Below are positions 27,765 to 41,540 of a stretch of 64,000 bases of DNA, piece after piece. How positions within the stretch are numbered: the first letter of the stretch is position 1; each line of letters opens with the position of its first letter. Both the position numbers and the translations under genes were made by a program. Under the pieces are notes generated by a model. The model worked only from the letters and a program-made list of their open reading frames with translations, had not been told where the DNA came from and ran no database searches. Location: positions 14,954,989-15,018,988 of the forward strand of contig NC_092287.1 of the NCBI RefSeq assembly GCF_036320965.1. Direction: 5' to 3'. This DNA comes from Panulirus ornatus (lineage: Eukaryota; Arthropoda; Malacostraca; Decapoda; Palinuridae).

Positions 27765-27765
27765 G
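27679..27765. repeat. (TA)n microsatellite
   Basis: A TA run of about 85 bp between the short element and the tail of the next LINE. Confidence 0.95.
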
Positions 27766-28767
27766 ATTTTTTTTTCTTGCTTTGTCGCTGTCTCCCGCGT
27801 TTGCGAGGTAGCGCAAGGAAACAGACGAAAGAAATGGCACAACCCACCCCCATACACATGTATATACATACGTCCACACACGTAAATATACATACCTACA
27901 CAGCTTTCCATGGTTTACCCCAGACGCTTCACATGCCTTGATTCAATCCACTGACAGCACGTCAACCCCGTTATACCACATCGCTCCAATTCACTCTATT
28001 CCTTGCACTGCTTTAACCCTCCTGCATGTTCAGGCCCCGATCACACAAAATCTTTTTCACTCCATCTTTGCACCTCCAATTTGGTCTCCCACTTCTCCTC
28101 GTTCCCTCCACCTCCGACACATATATCCTCTTGGTCAATCTTTCCTCACTCATTCTCTCCATGTACCCAAACCGTTTCAAAACACCCTCTTCTGCTCTCT
28201 CAACCACGCTCTTTTTATTTCCACACATCTCTCTTACCCTTACGTTACTTACTCGATCAAACCACCTCACACCACACATTGTCCTCAAACATCTCATTTC
28301 CAGCACATCCATCCTCCTGCACACAACTCTATCCATAGCCCACGCCTCGCAACCATACAACATTGTTGGAACCACTATTCCTTCAAACATACCCATTTTT
28401 GCTTTCCGAGATAATGTTCTCGACTTCCACACATTCTTCAAGGCTCCCAGGATTTTCGCCCCCTCACCCACCCTATGATCCACTTCCGCTTCCATGGTTC
28501 CATCCGCTGCCAGATCCACTCCCAGATATCTAAAACACTTTACTTCCTCCAGTTATTCTCCATTCAAACTTACCTCCCAATTGACTTGACCCTCAAACCT
28601 ACTGTACCTAATCACCTTGCTCTTATTCACATTTACTCATAACTTTCTTCTTTCACACACTTTACCAAACTCAGTCACCAGCTTCTGCAGTTTCTCACAT
28701 GAATCAGCCACCAGCGCTGTATCATCAGCGAACAACAACTGACTCACTTCCCAAGCTCTCTCATCCC
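27766..28767 (-). mobile_element. FADD LINE copy k, UTR-deleted subtype, ends in gap
   Basis: A minus-strand fragment from the tail (gacaaagcaagaaaaaaaaa read on the minus strand) through the shortened 3' UTR (same internal deletion as 6785-7566) and the C-terminal domain. It reaches the RT motif C segment QLLFADDTALVADS, intact here, just before the N gap. The frame 28013-28519 is continuous for 168 codons. A stop (GE*LEE) interrupts the thumb region. Confidence 0.85.
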
Positions 28768-28867
28768 NNNNNNNNNNNNNNNNNNNNNNNNNNNNNNNNN
28801 NNNNNNNNNNNNNNNNNNNNNNNNNNNNNNNNNNNNNNNNNNNNNNNNNNNNNNNNNNNNNNNNNNN
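28768..28867. other. assembly gap, 100 N
   Basis: Exactly 100 N between LINE sequence and the first base of the 2.54-kb tandem array, which enters the gap mid-unit. The true array is probably longer. Confidence 1.
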
Positions 28868-31407
28868 TTTACGACACACGAACAAACATGCCGCATCCGG
28901 TATGTCTGCACTCCACAGCTAAGGAACTTTCTCAGGGTCTTGCCTGTGTTAATGGCCCGTTAACTTCAGTGCTCGTGTAATGGTCTTGTATTTTGTAAAG
29001 CTGATTGTATAGGAAAATAAGTTATTCCATCATGAACAACAATCTACATATGAAATAAAGACATTACAAGAATCTAACGTAATTTATCAATCTAAACGTC
29101 AACAAGGAAACGATTAGCTCCATACCAACACGACCTACGTCAGAAACAAAACCTGTACACTATCCAGAAGACGCACCTAACACCTACAAAAAGGCTTCAT
29201 CAAGCTACGTATAACCAATAAGCACAACACTGACTTCACACGAAAGAGAAATGTTATATCTACAAGATGCAAAACACAACGCCGAGGGAACAACAACCAA
29301 AAATCAACAAGAACTACTACAGTTACACGTCATAACATACAGTTACACGTTATTAACAATGAGCACTCACCGTCACATGCGTCTGCCTCACCCTGCTTTT
29401 CGCAGTCTACAGCAGCAGCTGTCCGAGGAGTTTTAACCCCCCTCTGCTACACATCTGATCAAGAGCTTCGCTATTTTTCTCCTCCTGTCCCACATCTACA
29501 GTCATCTGTATGAGTGGATCGTGGTTTACTCTCCTGCGTTGGTCCTCCCGACCGTCAATCCTTTCCCCTACCCATCTCCATATGGTTGTACGGTTTGAGC
29601 AGACTACTCACACTTCTATACAAATTACTAGATTTCTGTTTTTATGATGTGAGGAAGCTTGTTGATGGCCTTGGTATCTTTACTTATGTCTAATGATTTT
29701 ACAAGTTAGACATGCCACCTGCTCAAGTTCCAGCTCTGCGTATTGGCTGCTGATGCTTACAAAATCTTTCAACAGCCGTACTGCTATGGTACCTCATGAT
29801 CGTGTAAGGGCTTTCCGGTCTAGGGTCGTGGATGTCGGTTCCTACTGCATGATGTCACTTAATCTGGTGTCGACAACATGTCTACCGATATGTGTCAGAT
29901 ACATTAAAACTTATGCTTCCTCTCCGTCCACCACTGACCTTGCTAACCGCTCTTTACCATGCCATGGAAAAAGGACCTAATTGAATAATTCAAAATCCCA
30001 ATAACCAACAGAAATATTGTTTCTGTCAGAAATAGATAAGAAATAATAGAATCCTGACCAAATCCCTGCTTGATATTCTTATTAAGAAAACCAATCTTAT
30101 CTATGAACGCCCCCTCCTGGCCAGGTGCACTGCTCCAGTTACCAATGTAAATGATTCAGGAATTTAAAGAGCAACAGACCACTGGGTCCTTTCGGGGTTT
30201 TTGTGTTACCGGAAGACATGATAATCTCACAGAATAGTGATGGAGCGATGTAATTCATACCACCACTGATTTCAAATTTACTCAACCCACTGACACAGAT
30301 CGTCTTCTCCTTTGTGGAATTCTGTTCCCGATGATCTCAGTGGCAGCAGTAACACAACTCAAAAAGACGGTTAGATCAACAATTGACTTTCTAGTCACTG
30401 TGGTGAGGATGCTCAACACTTTTACCGATGCAAAGCTTGTGTAACTGCAAAGGCGGTGTTCGGTCAATGCCCCCGAAGGAAAGAGCTAAACTCCTCTGGC
30501 TTCTTAAGATGTTTTATCTTTCTTAGGAACTGTTTCAAATTCTCACTGTTCCAGACGCCTCCTGAAAGATCACCCGATTGATAGTTACACACCACAGAAC
30601 CTCAGATGACTGGCCTTGATGGAAAAAAAGAAGGAAATCTGTCATCATTTTACACCGACATTAGGAAGAAGGTAGTTGGACCAAATCAATCACACTTACT
30701 CTTATTCATGACAAAACCCACTACTTACATCGCTTTTAGTCTTTCTTCAAGAGACGACCCACATGAGGAACAACTACATTATGGATGCCTGTTTGATGGA
30801 GGAACATGATTATTTGAGAAACTTGATTAATGACCTTTCAGAAACTGGGAAAGATACTCTTATTCAGTCATTTGTACACAATATTGAAATGACTATCCCA
30901 CAATTCTAAGGACTGATGAACTGAAAGTGATGTTATGAGAATTAACTGACAAGTCATGAACCAAATGGCACCTGGGGCTATGGGGAGACCCACCCATAGG
31001 GTCAGGTGAGCTTCACAAGTTTTGTATTCGAGTAAACAAGAAAATTCAGTAAGGAAGTTATAACAAAGAAAATTATGTGAAGCTGGAGAAAGATATGATA
31101 TATTAGAATTATTAGCCAAAGAAACTGAGTGGACGTCGAAAACGGGACGTCTGAAATAATCCCAGAGTTTTGCATTACTTTGTCAAAACAGGTGATATTG
31201 AGATCAATGAAACAGTTTAGGGTAGACAACGTACTTGATGAGGACAGACTCGTCACCTACAGTAGTAATAAGAAAGTATGGTATCTATAAGGGTATTGGC
31301 CTGTACTTTATTGGCTGGAGGACGTAGTGGGAACGCAAGCCTTACCCAAGGACGTAAGTAGGACATGAATGACCTGGCGGTACGCAGCTGGGAGGACAAG
31401 GTGACGT
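28868..31407. repeat. tandem unit 1
   Basis: The complete unit as counted from the gap edge. The second candidate exon is at 29406 onward and its six-C run puts it out of frame. The first exon that would pair with it lies in the gap. Confidence 0.95.
31278..31353 (+). CDS. candidate signal-peptide exon, unit 1/2 copy
   Basis: ATG at 31278 gives MVSIRVLACTLLAGGRSG, an N-terminal basic residue and hydrophobic stretch, ending one base into a codon before GTAAGT at 31354. The paired second exon (31946 onward) is frameshifted by one extra C and would end after FNPPLLHI. Confidence 0.25.
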
Positions 31408-31520
31408 TTTACGACACACGAACAAACATGCCGCATCCGGTATGTCTGCACTCCACAGCTAAGGAACTTTCTCAGGGTCTTGCCTGTGTTAATGGCCCGT
31501 TAACTTCAGTGCTCGTGTAA
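31365..31520 (+). other. 51-codon open frame conserved at every unit junction
   Basis: ATG MNDLAVRSWEDKVTFYDTRT to ...GPLTSVLV stop. It is repeated intact at 33905-34060, 36445-36600, 38984-39139 and 41498-41653. The last differs by two residues (PLIPVLV). It would lie in the intron of the two-exon model above, so at most one of the two readings is likely. No family recognised. Confidence 0.2.
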
Positions 31521-33947
31521 TGGTCTTGTATTTTGTAAAGCTGATTGTATAGGAAAATAAGTTATTCCATCATGAACAACAATCTACATATGAAATAAAG
31601 ACATTACAAGAATCTAACGTAATTTATCAATCTAAACGTCAACAAGGAAACGATTAGCTCCATACCAACACGACCTACGTCAGAAACAAAACCTGTACAC
31701 TATCCAGAAGACGCACCTAACACCTACAAAAAGGCTTCATCAAGCTACGTATAACCAATAAGCACAACACTGACTTCACACGAAAGAGAAATGTTATATC
31801 TACAAGATGCAAAACACAACGCCGAGGGAACAACAACCAAAAATCAACAAGAACTACTACAGTTACACGTCATAACATACAGTTACACGTTATTAACAAT
31901 GAGCACTCACCGTCACATGCGTCTGCCTCACCCTGCTTTTCGCAGTCTACAGCAGCAGCTGTCCGAGGAGTTTTAACCCCCCTCTGCTACACATCTGATC
32001 AAGAGCTTCGCTATTTTTCTCCTCCTGTCCCACATCTACAGTCATCTGTATGAGTGGATCGTGGTTTACTCTCCTGCGTTGGTCCTCCCGACCGTCAATC
32101 CTTTCCCCTACCCATCTCCATATGGTTGTACGGTTTGAGCAGACTACTCACACTTCTATACAAATTACTAGATTTCTGTTTTTATGATGTGAGGAAGCTT
32201 GTTGATGGCCTTGGTATCTTTACTTATGTCTAATGATTTTACAAGTTAGACATGCCACCTGCTCAAGTTCCAGCTCTGCGTATTGGCTGCTGATGCTTAC
32301 AAAATCTTTCAACAGCCGTACTGCTATGGTACCTCATGATCGTGTAAGGGCTTTCCGGTCTAGGGTCGTGGATGTCGGTTCCTACTGCATGATGTCACTT
32401 AATCTGGTGTCGACAACATGTCTACCGATATGTGTCAGATACATTAAAACTTATGCTTCCTCTCCGTCCACCACTGACCTTGCTAACCGCTCTTTACCAT
32501 GCCATGGAAAAAGGACCTAATTGAATAATTCAAAATCCCAATAACCAACAGAAATATTGTTTCTGTCAGAAATAGATAAGAAATAATAGAATCCTGACCA
32601 AATCCCTGCTTGATATTCTTATTAAGAAAACCAATCTTATCTATGAACGCCCCCTCCTGGCCAGGTGCACTGCTCCAGTTACCAATGTAAATGATTCAGG
32701 AATTTAAAGAGCAACAGACCACTGGGTCCTTTCGGGGTTTTTGTGTTACCGGAAGACATGATAATCTCACAGAATAGTGATGGAGCGATGTAATTCATAC
32801 CACCACTGATTTCAAATTTACTCAACCCACTGACACAGATCGTCTTCTCCTTTGTGGAATTCTGTTCCCGATGATCTCAGTGGCAGCAGTAACACAACTC
32901 AAAAAGACGGTTAGATCAACAATTGACTTTCTAGTCACTGTGGTGAGGATGCTCAACACTTTTACCGATGCAAAGCTGGTGTAACTGCAAAGGCGGTGTT
33001 CGGTCAATGCCCCCGAAGGAAAGAGCTAAACTCCTCTGGCTTCTTAAGATGTTTTATCTTTCTTAGGAACTGTTTCAAATTCTCACTGTTCCAGACGCCT
33101 CCTGAAAGATCACCCGATTGATAGTTACACACCACAGAACCTCAGATGACTGGCCTTGATGGAAAAAAAGAAGGAAATCTGTCATCATTTTACACCGACA
33201 TTAGGAAGAAGGTAGTTGGACCAAATCAATCACACTTACTCTTATTCATGACAAAACCCACTACTTACATCGCTTTTAGTCTTTCTTCAAGAGACGACCC
33301 ACATGAGGAACAACTACATTATGGATGCCTGTTTGATGGAGGAACATGATTATTTGAGAAACTTGATTAATGACCTTTCAGAAACTGGGAAAGATACTCT
33401 TATTCAGTCATTTGTACACAATATTGAAATGACTATCCCACAATTCTAAGGACTGATGAACTGAAAGTGATGTTATGAGAATTAACTGACAAGTCATGAA
33501 CCAAATGGCACCTGGGGCTATGGGGAGACCCACCCATAGGGTCAGGTGAGCTTCACAAGTTTTGTATTCGAGTAAACAAGAAAATTCAGTAAGGAAGTTA
33601 TAACAAAGAAAATTATGTGAAGCTGGAGAAAGATATGATATATTAGAATTATTAGCCAAAGAAACTGAGTGGACGTCGAAAACGGGACGTCTGAAATAAT
33701 CCCAGAGTTTTGCATTACTTTGTCAAAACAGGTGATATTGAGATCAATGAAACAGTTTAGGGTAGACAACGTACTTGATGAGGACAGACTCGTCACCTAC
33801 AGTAGTAATAAGAAAGTATGGTATCTATAAGGGTATTGGCCTGTACTTTATTGGCTGGAGGACGTAGTGGGAACGCAAGCCTTACCCAAGGACGTAAGTA
33901 GGACATGAATGACCTGGCGGTACGCAGCTGGGAGGACAAGGTGACGT
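31408..33947. repeat. tandem unit 2
   Basis: Near-identical to unit 1. It has a private G at 32978 (aaagctggtg). The second candidate exon starts at 31946 and is frameshifted by the six-C run. Confidence 0.95.
33818..33893 (+). CDS. candidate signal-peptide exon, unit 2/3 copy
   Basis: Identical coding sequence to the unit 1/2 copy, with the GTAAGT donor at 33894. The downstream partner exon at 34486 has the six-C frameshift. Confidence 0.25.
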
Positions 33948-36487
33948 TTTACGACACACGAACAAACATGCCGCATCCGGTATGTCTGCACTCCACAGCT
34001 AAGGAACTTTCTCAGGGTCTTGCCTGTGTTAATGGCCCGTTAACTTCAGTGCTCGTGTAATGGTCTTGTATTTTGTAAAGCTGATTGTATAGGAAAATAA
34101 GTTATTCCATCATGAACAACAATCTACATATGAAATAAAGACATTACAAGAATCTAACGTAATTTATCAATCTAAACGTCAACAAGGAAACGATTAGCTC
34201 CATACCAACACGACCTACGTCAGAAACAAAACCTGTACACTATCCAGAAGACGCACCTAACACCTAGAAAAAGGCTTCATCAAGCTACGTATAACCAATA
34301 AGCACAACACTGACTTCACACGAAAGAGAAATGTTATATCTACAAGATGCAAAACACAACGCCGAGGGAACAACAACCAAAAATCAACAAGAACTACTAC
34401 AGTTACACGTCATAACATACAGTTACACGTTATTAACAATGAGCACTCACCGTCACATGCGTCTGCCTCACCCTGCTTTTCGCAGTCTACAGCAGCAGCT
34501 GTCCGAGGAGTTTTAACCCCCCTCTGCTACACATCTGATCAAGAGCTTCGCTATTTTTCTCCTCCTGTCCCACATCTACAGTCATCTGTATGAGTGGATC
34601 GTGGTTTACTCTCCTGCGTTGGTCCTCCCGACCGTCAATCCTTTCCCCTACCCATCTCCATATGGTTGTACGGTTTGAGCAGACTACTCACACTTCTATA
34701 CAAATTACTAGATTTCTGTTTTTATGATGTGAGGAAGCTTGTTGATGGCCTTGGTATCTTTACTTATGTCTAATGATTTTACAAGTTAGACATGCCACCT
34801 GCTCAAGTTCCAGCTCTGCGTATTGGCTGCTGATGCTTACAAAATCTTTCAACAGCCGTACTGCTATGGTACCTCATGATCGTGTAAGGGCTTTCCGGTC
34901 TAGGGTCGTGGATGTCGGTTCCTACTGCATGATGTCACTTAATCTGGTGTCGACAACATGTCTACCGATATGTGTCAGATACATTAAAACTTATGCTTCC
35001 TCTCCGTCCACCACTGACCTTGCTAACCGCTCTTTACCATGCCATGGAAAAAGGACCTAATTGAATAATTCAAAATCCCAATAACCAACAGAAATATTGT
35101 TTCTGTCAGAAATAGATAAGAAATAATAGAATCCTGACCAAATCCCTGCTTGATATTCTTATTAAGAAAACCAATCTTATCTATGAACGCCCCCTCCTGG
35201 CCAGGTGCACTGCTCCAGTTACCAATGTAAATGATTCAGGAATTTAAAGAGCAACAGACCACTGGGTCCTTTCGGGGTTTTTGTGTTACCGGAAGACATG
35301 ATAATCTCACAGAATAGTGATGGAGCGATGTAATTCATACCACCACTGATTTCAAATTTACTCAACCCACTGACACAGATCGTCTTCTCCTTTGTGGAAT
35401 TCTGTTCCCGATGATCTCAGTGGCAGCAGTAACACAACTCAAAAAGACGGTTAGATCAACAATTGACTTTCTAGTCACTGTGGTGAGGATGCTCAACACT
35501 TTTACCGATGCAAAGCTTGTGTAACTGCAAAGGCGGTGTTCGGTCAATGCCCCCGAAGGAAAGAGCTAAACTCCTCTGGCTTCTTAAGATGTTTTATCTT
35601 TCTTAGGAACTGTTTCAAATTCTCACTGTTCCAGACGCCTCCTGAAAGATCACCCGATTGATAGTTACACACCACAGAACCTCAGATGACTGGCCTTGAT
35701 GGAAAAAAAGAAGGAAATCTGTCATCATTTTACACCGACATTAGGAAGAAGGTAGTTGGACCAAATCAATCACACTTACTCTTATTCATGACAAAACCCA
35801 CTACTTACATCGCTTTTAGTCTTTCTTCAAGAGACGACCCACATGAGGAACAACTACATTATGGATGCCTGTTTGATGGAGGAACATGATTATTTGAGAA
35901 ACTTGATTAATGACCTTTCAGAAACTGGGAAAGATACTCTTATTCAGTCATTTGTACACAATATTGAAATGACTATCCCACAATTCTAAGGACTGATGAA
36001 CTGAAAGTGATGTTATGAGAATTAACTGACAAGTCATGAACCAAATGGCACCTGGGGCTATGGGGAGACCCACCCATAGGGTCAGGTGAGCTTCACAAGT
36101 TTTGTATTCGAGTAAACAAGAAAATTCAGTAAGGAAGTTATAACAAAGAAAATTATGTGAAGCTGGAGAAAGATATGATATATTAGAATTATTAGCCAAA
36201 GAAACTGAGTGGACGTCGAAAACGGGACGTCTGAAATAATCCCAGAGTTTTGCATTACTTTGTCAAAACAGGTGATATTGAGATCAATGAAACAGTTTAG
36301 GGTAGACAACGTACTTGATGAGGACAGACTCGTCACCTACAGTAGTAATAAGAAAGTATGGTATCTATAAGGGTATTGGCCTGTACTTTATTGGCTGGAG
36401 GACGTAGTGGGAACGCAAGCCTTACCCAAGGACGTAAGTAGGACATGAATGACCTGGCGGTACGCAGCTGGGAGGACAAGGTGACGT
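33948..36487. repeat. tandem unit 3
   Basis: Near-identical to units 1, 2 and 4. It shares cacctagaaa (34261) with unit 4 only, which groups 3 and 4 as the most recent pair. The second exon at 34486 is frameshifted. Confidence 0.95.
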
Positions 36488-37132
36488 TTTACGACACACG
36501 AACAAACATGCCGCATCCGGTATGTCTGCACTCCACAGCTAAGGAACTTTCTCAGGGTCTTGCCTGTGTTAATGGCCCGTTAACTTCAGTGCTCGTGTAA
36601 TGGTCTTGTATTTTGTAAAGCTGATTGTATAGGAAAATAAGTTATTCCATCATGAACAACAATCTACATATGAAATAAAGACATTACAAGAATCTAACGT
36701 AATTTATCAATCTAAACGTCAACAAGGAAACGATTAGCTCCATACCAACACGACCTACGTCAGAAACAAAACCTGTACACTATCCAGAAGACGCACCTAA
36801 CACCTAGAAAAAGGCTTCATCAAGCTACGTATAACCAATAAGCACAACACTGACTTCACACGAAAGAGAAATGTTATATCTACAAGATGCAAAACACAAC
36901 GCCGAGGGAACAACAACCAAAAATCAACAAGAACTACTACAGTTACACGTCATAACATACAGTTACACGTTATTAACAATGAGCACTCACCGTCACATGC
37001 GTCTGCCTCACCCTGCTTTTCGCAGTCTACAGCAGCAGCTGTCCGAGGAGTTTTAACCCCCTCTGCTACACATCTGATCAAGAGCTTCGCTATTTTTCTC
37101 CTCCTGTCCCACATCTACAGTCATCTGTATGA
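36358..37132 (+). CDS. candidate two-exon secreted peptide gene spanning units 3/4 (hypothetical)
   Basis: Exon 1 at 36358-36433: ATG then MVSIRVLACTLLAGG, like a signal peptide, and 11 more residues, ending before a consensus donor GTAAGT. Exon 2 at 37026-37132: preceded by the pyrimidine-rich acceptor tgcctcaccctgcttttcgcag, in matching phase 1. It reads LYSSSCPRSFNPLCYTSDQE then LRYFSPPVPHLQSSV and stop. CPRSFNPLC matches the start of a Kazal protease-inhibitor core (C-P-x2-[YF]-x-P-[VL]-C), but the rest of a Kazal domain is missing. Total about 60 residues. It is not in any database I can check; splicing and expression are inferred. The region may simply be non-coding satellite. Confidence 0.3.
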
Positions 37133-39026
37133 GTGGATCGTGGTTTACTCTCCTGCGTTGGTCCTCCCGACCGTCAATCCTTTCCCCTACCCATCTCCAT
37201 ATGGTTGTACGGTTTGAGCAGACTACTCACACTTCTATACAAATTACTAGATTTCTGTTTTTATGATGTGAGGAAGCTTGTTGATGGCCTTGGTATCTTT
37301 ACTTATGTCTAATGATTTTACAAGTTAGACATGCCACCTGCTCAAGTTCCAGCTCTGCGTATTGGCTGCTGATGCTTACAAAATCTTTCAACAGCCGTAC
37401 TGCTATGGTACCTCATGATCGTGTAAGGGCTTTCCGGTCTAGGGTCGTGGATGTCGGTTCCTACTGCATGATGTCACTTAATCTGGTGTCGACAACATGT
37501 CTACCGATATGTGTCAGATACATTAAAACTTATGCTTCCTCTCCGTCCACCACTGACCTTGCTAACCGCTCTTTACCATGCCATGGAAAAAGGACCTAAT
37601 TGAATAATTCAAAATCCCAATAACCAACAGAAATATTGTTTCTGTCAGAAATAGATAAGAAATAATAGAATCCTGACCAAATCCCTGCTTGATATTCTTA
37701 TTAAGAAAACCAATCTTATCTATGAACGCCCCCTCCTGGCCAGGTGCACTGCTCCAGTTACCAATGTAAATGATTCAGGAATTTAAAGAGCAACAGACCA
37801 CTGGGTCCTTTCGGGGTTTTTGTGTTACCGGAAGACATGATAATCTCACAGAATAGTGATGGAGCGATGTAATTCATACCACCACTGATTTCAAATTTAC
37901 TCAACCCACTGACACAGATCGTCTTCTCCTTTGTGGAATTCTGTTCCCGATGATCTCAGTGGCAGCAGTAACACAACTCAAAAAGACGGTTAGATCAACA
38001 ATTGACTTTCTAGTCACTGTGGTGAGGATGCTCAACACTTTTACCGATGCAAAGCTTGTGTAACTGCAAAGGCGGTGTTCGGTCAATGCCCCCGAAGGAA
38101 AGAGCTAAACTCCTCTGGCTTCTTAAGATGTTTTATCTTTCTTAGGAACTGTTTCAAATTCTCACTGTTCCAGACGCCTCCTGAAAGATCACCCGATTGA
38201 TAGTTACACACCACAGAACCTCAGATGACTGGCCTTGATGGAAAAAAAGAAGGAAATCTGTCATCATTTTACACCGACATTAGGAAGAAGGTAGTTGGAC
38301 CAAATCAATCACACTTACTCTTATTCATGACAAAACCCACTACTTACATCGCTTTTAGTCTTTCTTCAAGAGACGACCCACATGAGGAACAACTACATTA
38401 TGGATGCCTGTTTGATGGAGGAACATGATTATTTGAGAAACTTGATTAATGACCTTTCAGAAACTGGGAAAGATACTCTTATTCAGTCATTTGTACACAA
38501 TATTGAAATGACTATCCCACAATTCTAAGGACTGATGAACTGAAAGTGATGTTATGAGAATTAACTGACAAGTCATGAACCAAATGGCACCTGGGGCTAT
38601 GGGGAGACCCACCCATAGGGTCAGGTGAGCTTCACAAGTTTTGTATTCGAGTAAACAAGAAAATTCAGTAAGGAAGTTATAACAAAGAAAATTATGTGAA
38701 GCTGGAGAAAGATATGATATATTAGAATTATTAGCCAAAGAAACTGAGTGGACGTCGAAAACGGGACGTCTGAAATAATCCCAGAGTTTTGCATTACTTT
38801 GTCAAAACAGGTGATATTGAGATCAATGAAACAGTTTAGGGTAGACAACGTACTTGATGAGGACAGACTCGTCACCTACAGTAGTAATAAGAAAGTATGG
38901 TATCTATAAGGGTATTGGCCTGTACTTTATTGGCTGGAGGACGTAGTGGGAACGCAAGCCTTACCCAAGGACGTAAGTAGGACATGAATGACCTGGCGGT
39001 ACGCAGCTGGGAGGACAAGGTGACGT
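36488..39026. repeat. tandem unit 4
   Basis: One base shorter than units 1-3 because of a C deletion in the ttttaaccccc run near 37063. That deletion keeps the candidate second exon (37026-37132) in frame, unlike in units 1, 2, 3 and 5. Confidence 0.95.
38897..38972 (+). CDS. candidate signal-peptide exon, unit 4/5 copy
   Basis: Identical first exon, donor GTAAGT at 38973. The partner exon at 39558 is again frameshifted by the C run. Confidence 0.25.
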
Positions 39027-41540
39027 TTTACGACACACGAACAAACATGCCGCATCCGGTATGTCTGCACTCCACAGCTAAGGAACTTTCTCAGGGTCTT
39101 GCCTGTGTTAATGGCCCGTTAACTTCAGTGCTCGTGTAATGGTCTTGTATTTTGTAAAGCTGATTGTATAGGAAAATAAGTTATTCCATCATGAACAACA
39201 ATCTACATATGAAATAAAGACATTACAAGAATCTAACGTAATTTATCAATCTAAACGTCAACAAGGAAACGATTAGCTCCATACCAACACGACCTACGTC
39301 AGAAACAAAACCTGTACACTATCCAGAAGACGCACCTAACACCTACAAAAAGGCTTCATCAAGCTACGTATAACCAATAAGCACAACACTGACTTCACAC
39401 GAAAGAGAAATGTTATATCTACAAGATGCAAAACACAACGCCGAGGGAACAACAACCAAAAATCAACAAGAACTACTACAGTTACACGTCATAACATACC
39501 GTTATTAACAATGAGCACTCACCGTCACATGCGTCTGCCTCACCCTGCTTTTCGCAGTCTACAGCAGCAGCTGTCCGAGGAGTTTTAACCCCCCTCTGCT
39601 ACACATCTGATCAAGAGCTTCGCTATTTTTCTCCTCCTGTCCCACATCTACAGTCATCTGTATGAGTGGATCGTGGTTTACTCTCCTGCGTTGGTCCTCC
39701 CGACCGTCAATCCTTTCCCCTACCCATCTCCATATGGTTGTACGGTTTGAGCAGACTACTCACACTTCTATACAAATTACTAGATTTCTGTTTTTATGAT
39801 GTGAGGAAGCTTGTTGATGGCCTTGGTATCTTTACTTATGTCTAATGATTTTACAAGTTAGACATGCCACCTGCTCAAGTTCCAGCTCTGCGTATTCGCT
39901 GCTGACGCTTACAAAATCTTTCAAAAACCGTACTGCTATGGTACCTCATGATCGTGTAAGGGCTTCCCCGGTCTAGGGTCGTGGATGTCACTTACTCTGG
40001 TATCGACAACATGTCTACCGATATGTGTCAGATACATTAAAACTTATGCTTCCTCTCCATCCACCACTGACCTTGCTAACGGCTCTTTACCATGCCATGG
40101 AAAGATGACCTAACTGAATAATTCAAAATCCCAATGACCAACAGAAATATTGTTTTCGTCAGAAATAGATAAGAAATAATAGAATCCTGACCAGATCCCA
40201 GCTTGATATTCTTATTAAGAAAACCAATCTTATCTATGAACGCCCCCTCCTGGCCAGGTGCACTGCTCCAGTTACCAATATAAATGATTCAGGAATTTAA
40301 AGAGCAACAGACCACTGGGTCCTTTCGGGGTTTTTGTGTTACCGGAAGACATGATAATCTCACAGAATAGTGATGGAGCGATGTAATTCATACCACCACT
40401 GATTTCAAATTTACTCAACCCACTGACACAGATCGTCTTCTCCTTTGTGGAATTCTGTTCCCGATGATCTCAGTGGCAGCAGTAACACAACTCAAAAAGA
40501 CGGTTAGATCAACAATTGACTTTCTAGTCACTGTGGTGAGGATGCTCAACACTTTTACCGATGCAAAGCTTGTGTAACTGCAAAGGCGGTGTTCGGTCAA
40601 TGCCCCCGAAGGAAAGAGCTAAACTCCTCTGGCTCCTTAAGATGTTTTATCTTTCTTAGGAACTGTTTCAAATTCTCACTGTTCCAGACGCCTCCTGAAA
40701 GATCACGCGATTGATAGTTACACACCACAGAACCTCAGATGACTGGCCTTGATGGAAAAAAAGAAGGAAATCTGTCTTCATTTTACACCGACATTAGGAA
40801 GAAGGTAGTGGGTACCCTTGCTCTACTTAGACCAAATCAATCACACTTACTCTTATACATGACAAAACCCACTACTTACATCACTTCTAGTCTTTCTTCA
40901 AGAGATGACCCACATTATGGATGCCTGTTTGATGGAGGAACTTGATTATTTGAGGAACTTGATTAATGGATGACATGACCTTTCAGTAACTGGGAAAGAT
41001 ACTTTTATTCAGTCATTTATACACACAATTGAAATGAATATCCCACAATTTTAAGGACTGATGAAGTTGAAAGCGATGTTGTAAGAATTAACTGACATAT
41101 CATGAACCAAATGGCACCTGGGGCTATGGGGAAACCCATCCATAGGGTCAGGTGAGCTTTACAAGTTTTGTATTCAGGTGAACAAGAAAATTCAGTAAGG
41201 AAGTTATAACAAAGAAAATTTTCTGAAGGTGGAGAAAAATGTGATATATTAGAAATTGAGTGGACGTCGAAAACGGGACGTCTGAGATAATCCCAGAGAG
41301 TTTTGCATTACTTTGTCAAAACAGGTGATATTGTGATCAATAAAACAGTTTAGGGTAGACAACGTACTTGATGAGGACAGACTCGTCACCTACAGTAGTG
41401 ATATGCCAGTATGGTACCTATAAGTTTATTGGCCTGTACATTATTGGCTGGAGGGCGTAGCGGGAACGCAAGCCTTACCCAAGGACGTAAGTAGGACATG
41501 AATGACCTGGCGGTACGCAGCTGGGAGGACAAGGTGACGT
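39027..41540. repeat. tandem unit 5, diverged
   Basis: It shows a loss of tacagttacacg near 39498, a shortened segment near 39990, an insertion gtacccttgctctacttag near 40812 and many substitutions after 40,900. Its first ~800 bp remain close to units 1-4, while the later part is more diverged. Confidence 0.95.

Noticed and set aside
30282..30467. 61-codon minus-strand frame repeated in the tandem units (MTEHRLCSY...)
   Set aside because: It recurs only because the unit does. The plus strand over the same bases also has an open frame with a Cys pattern (HCGEDA..YRCKAC), but unit 6 replaces all three Cys, so neither looks constrained.
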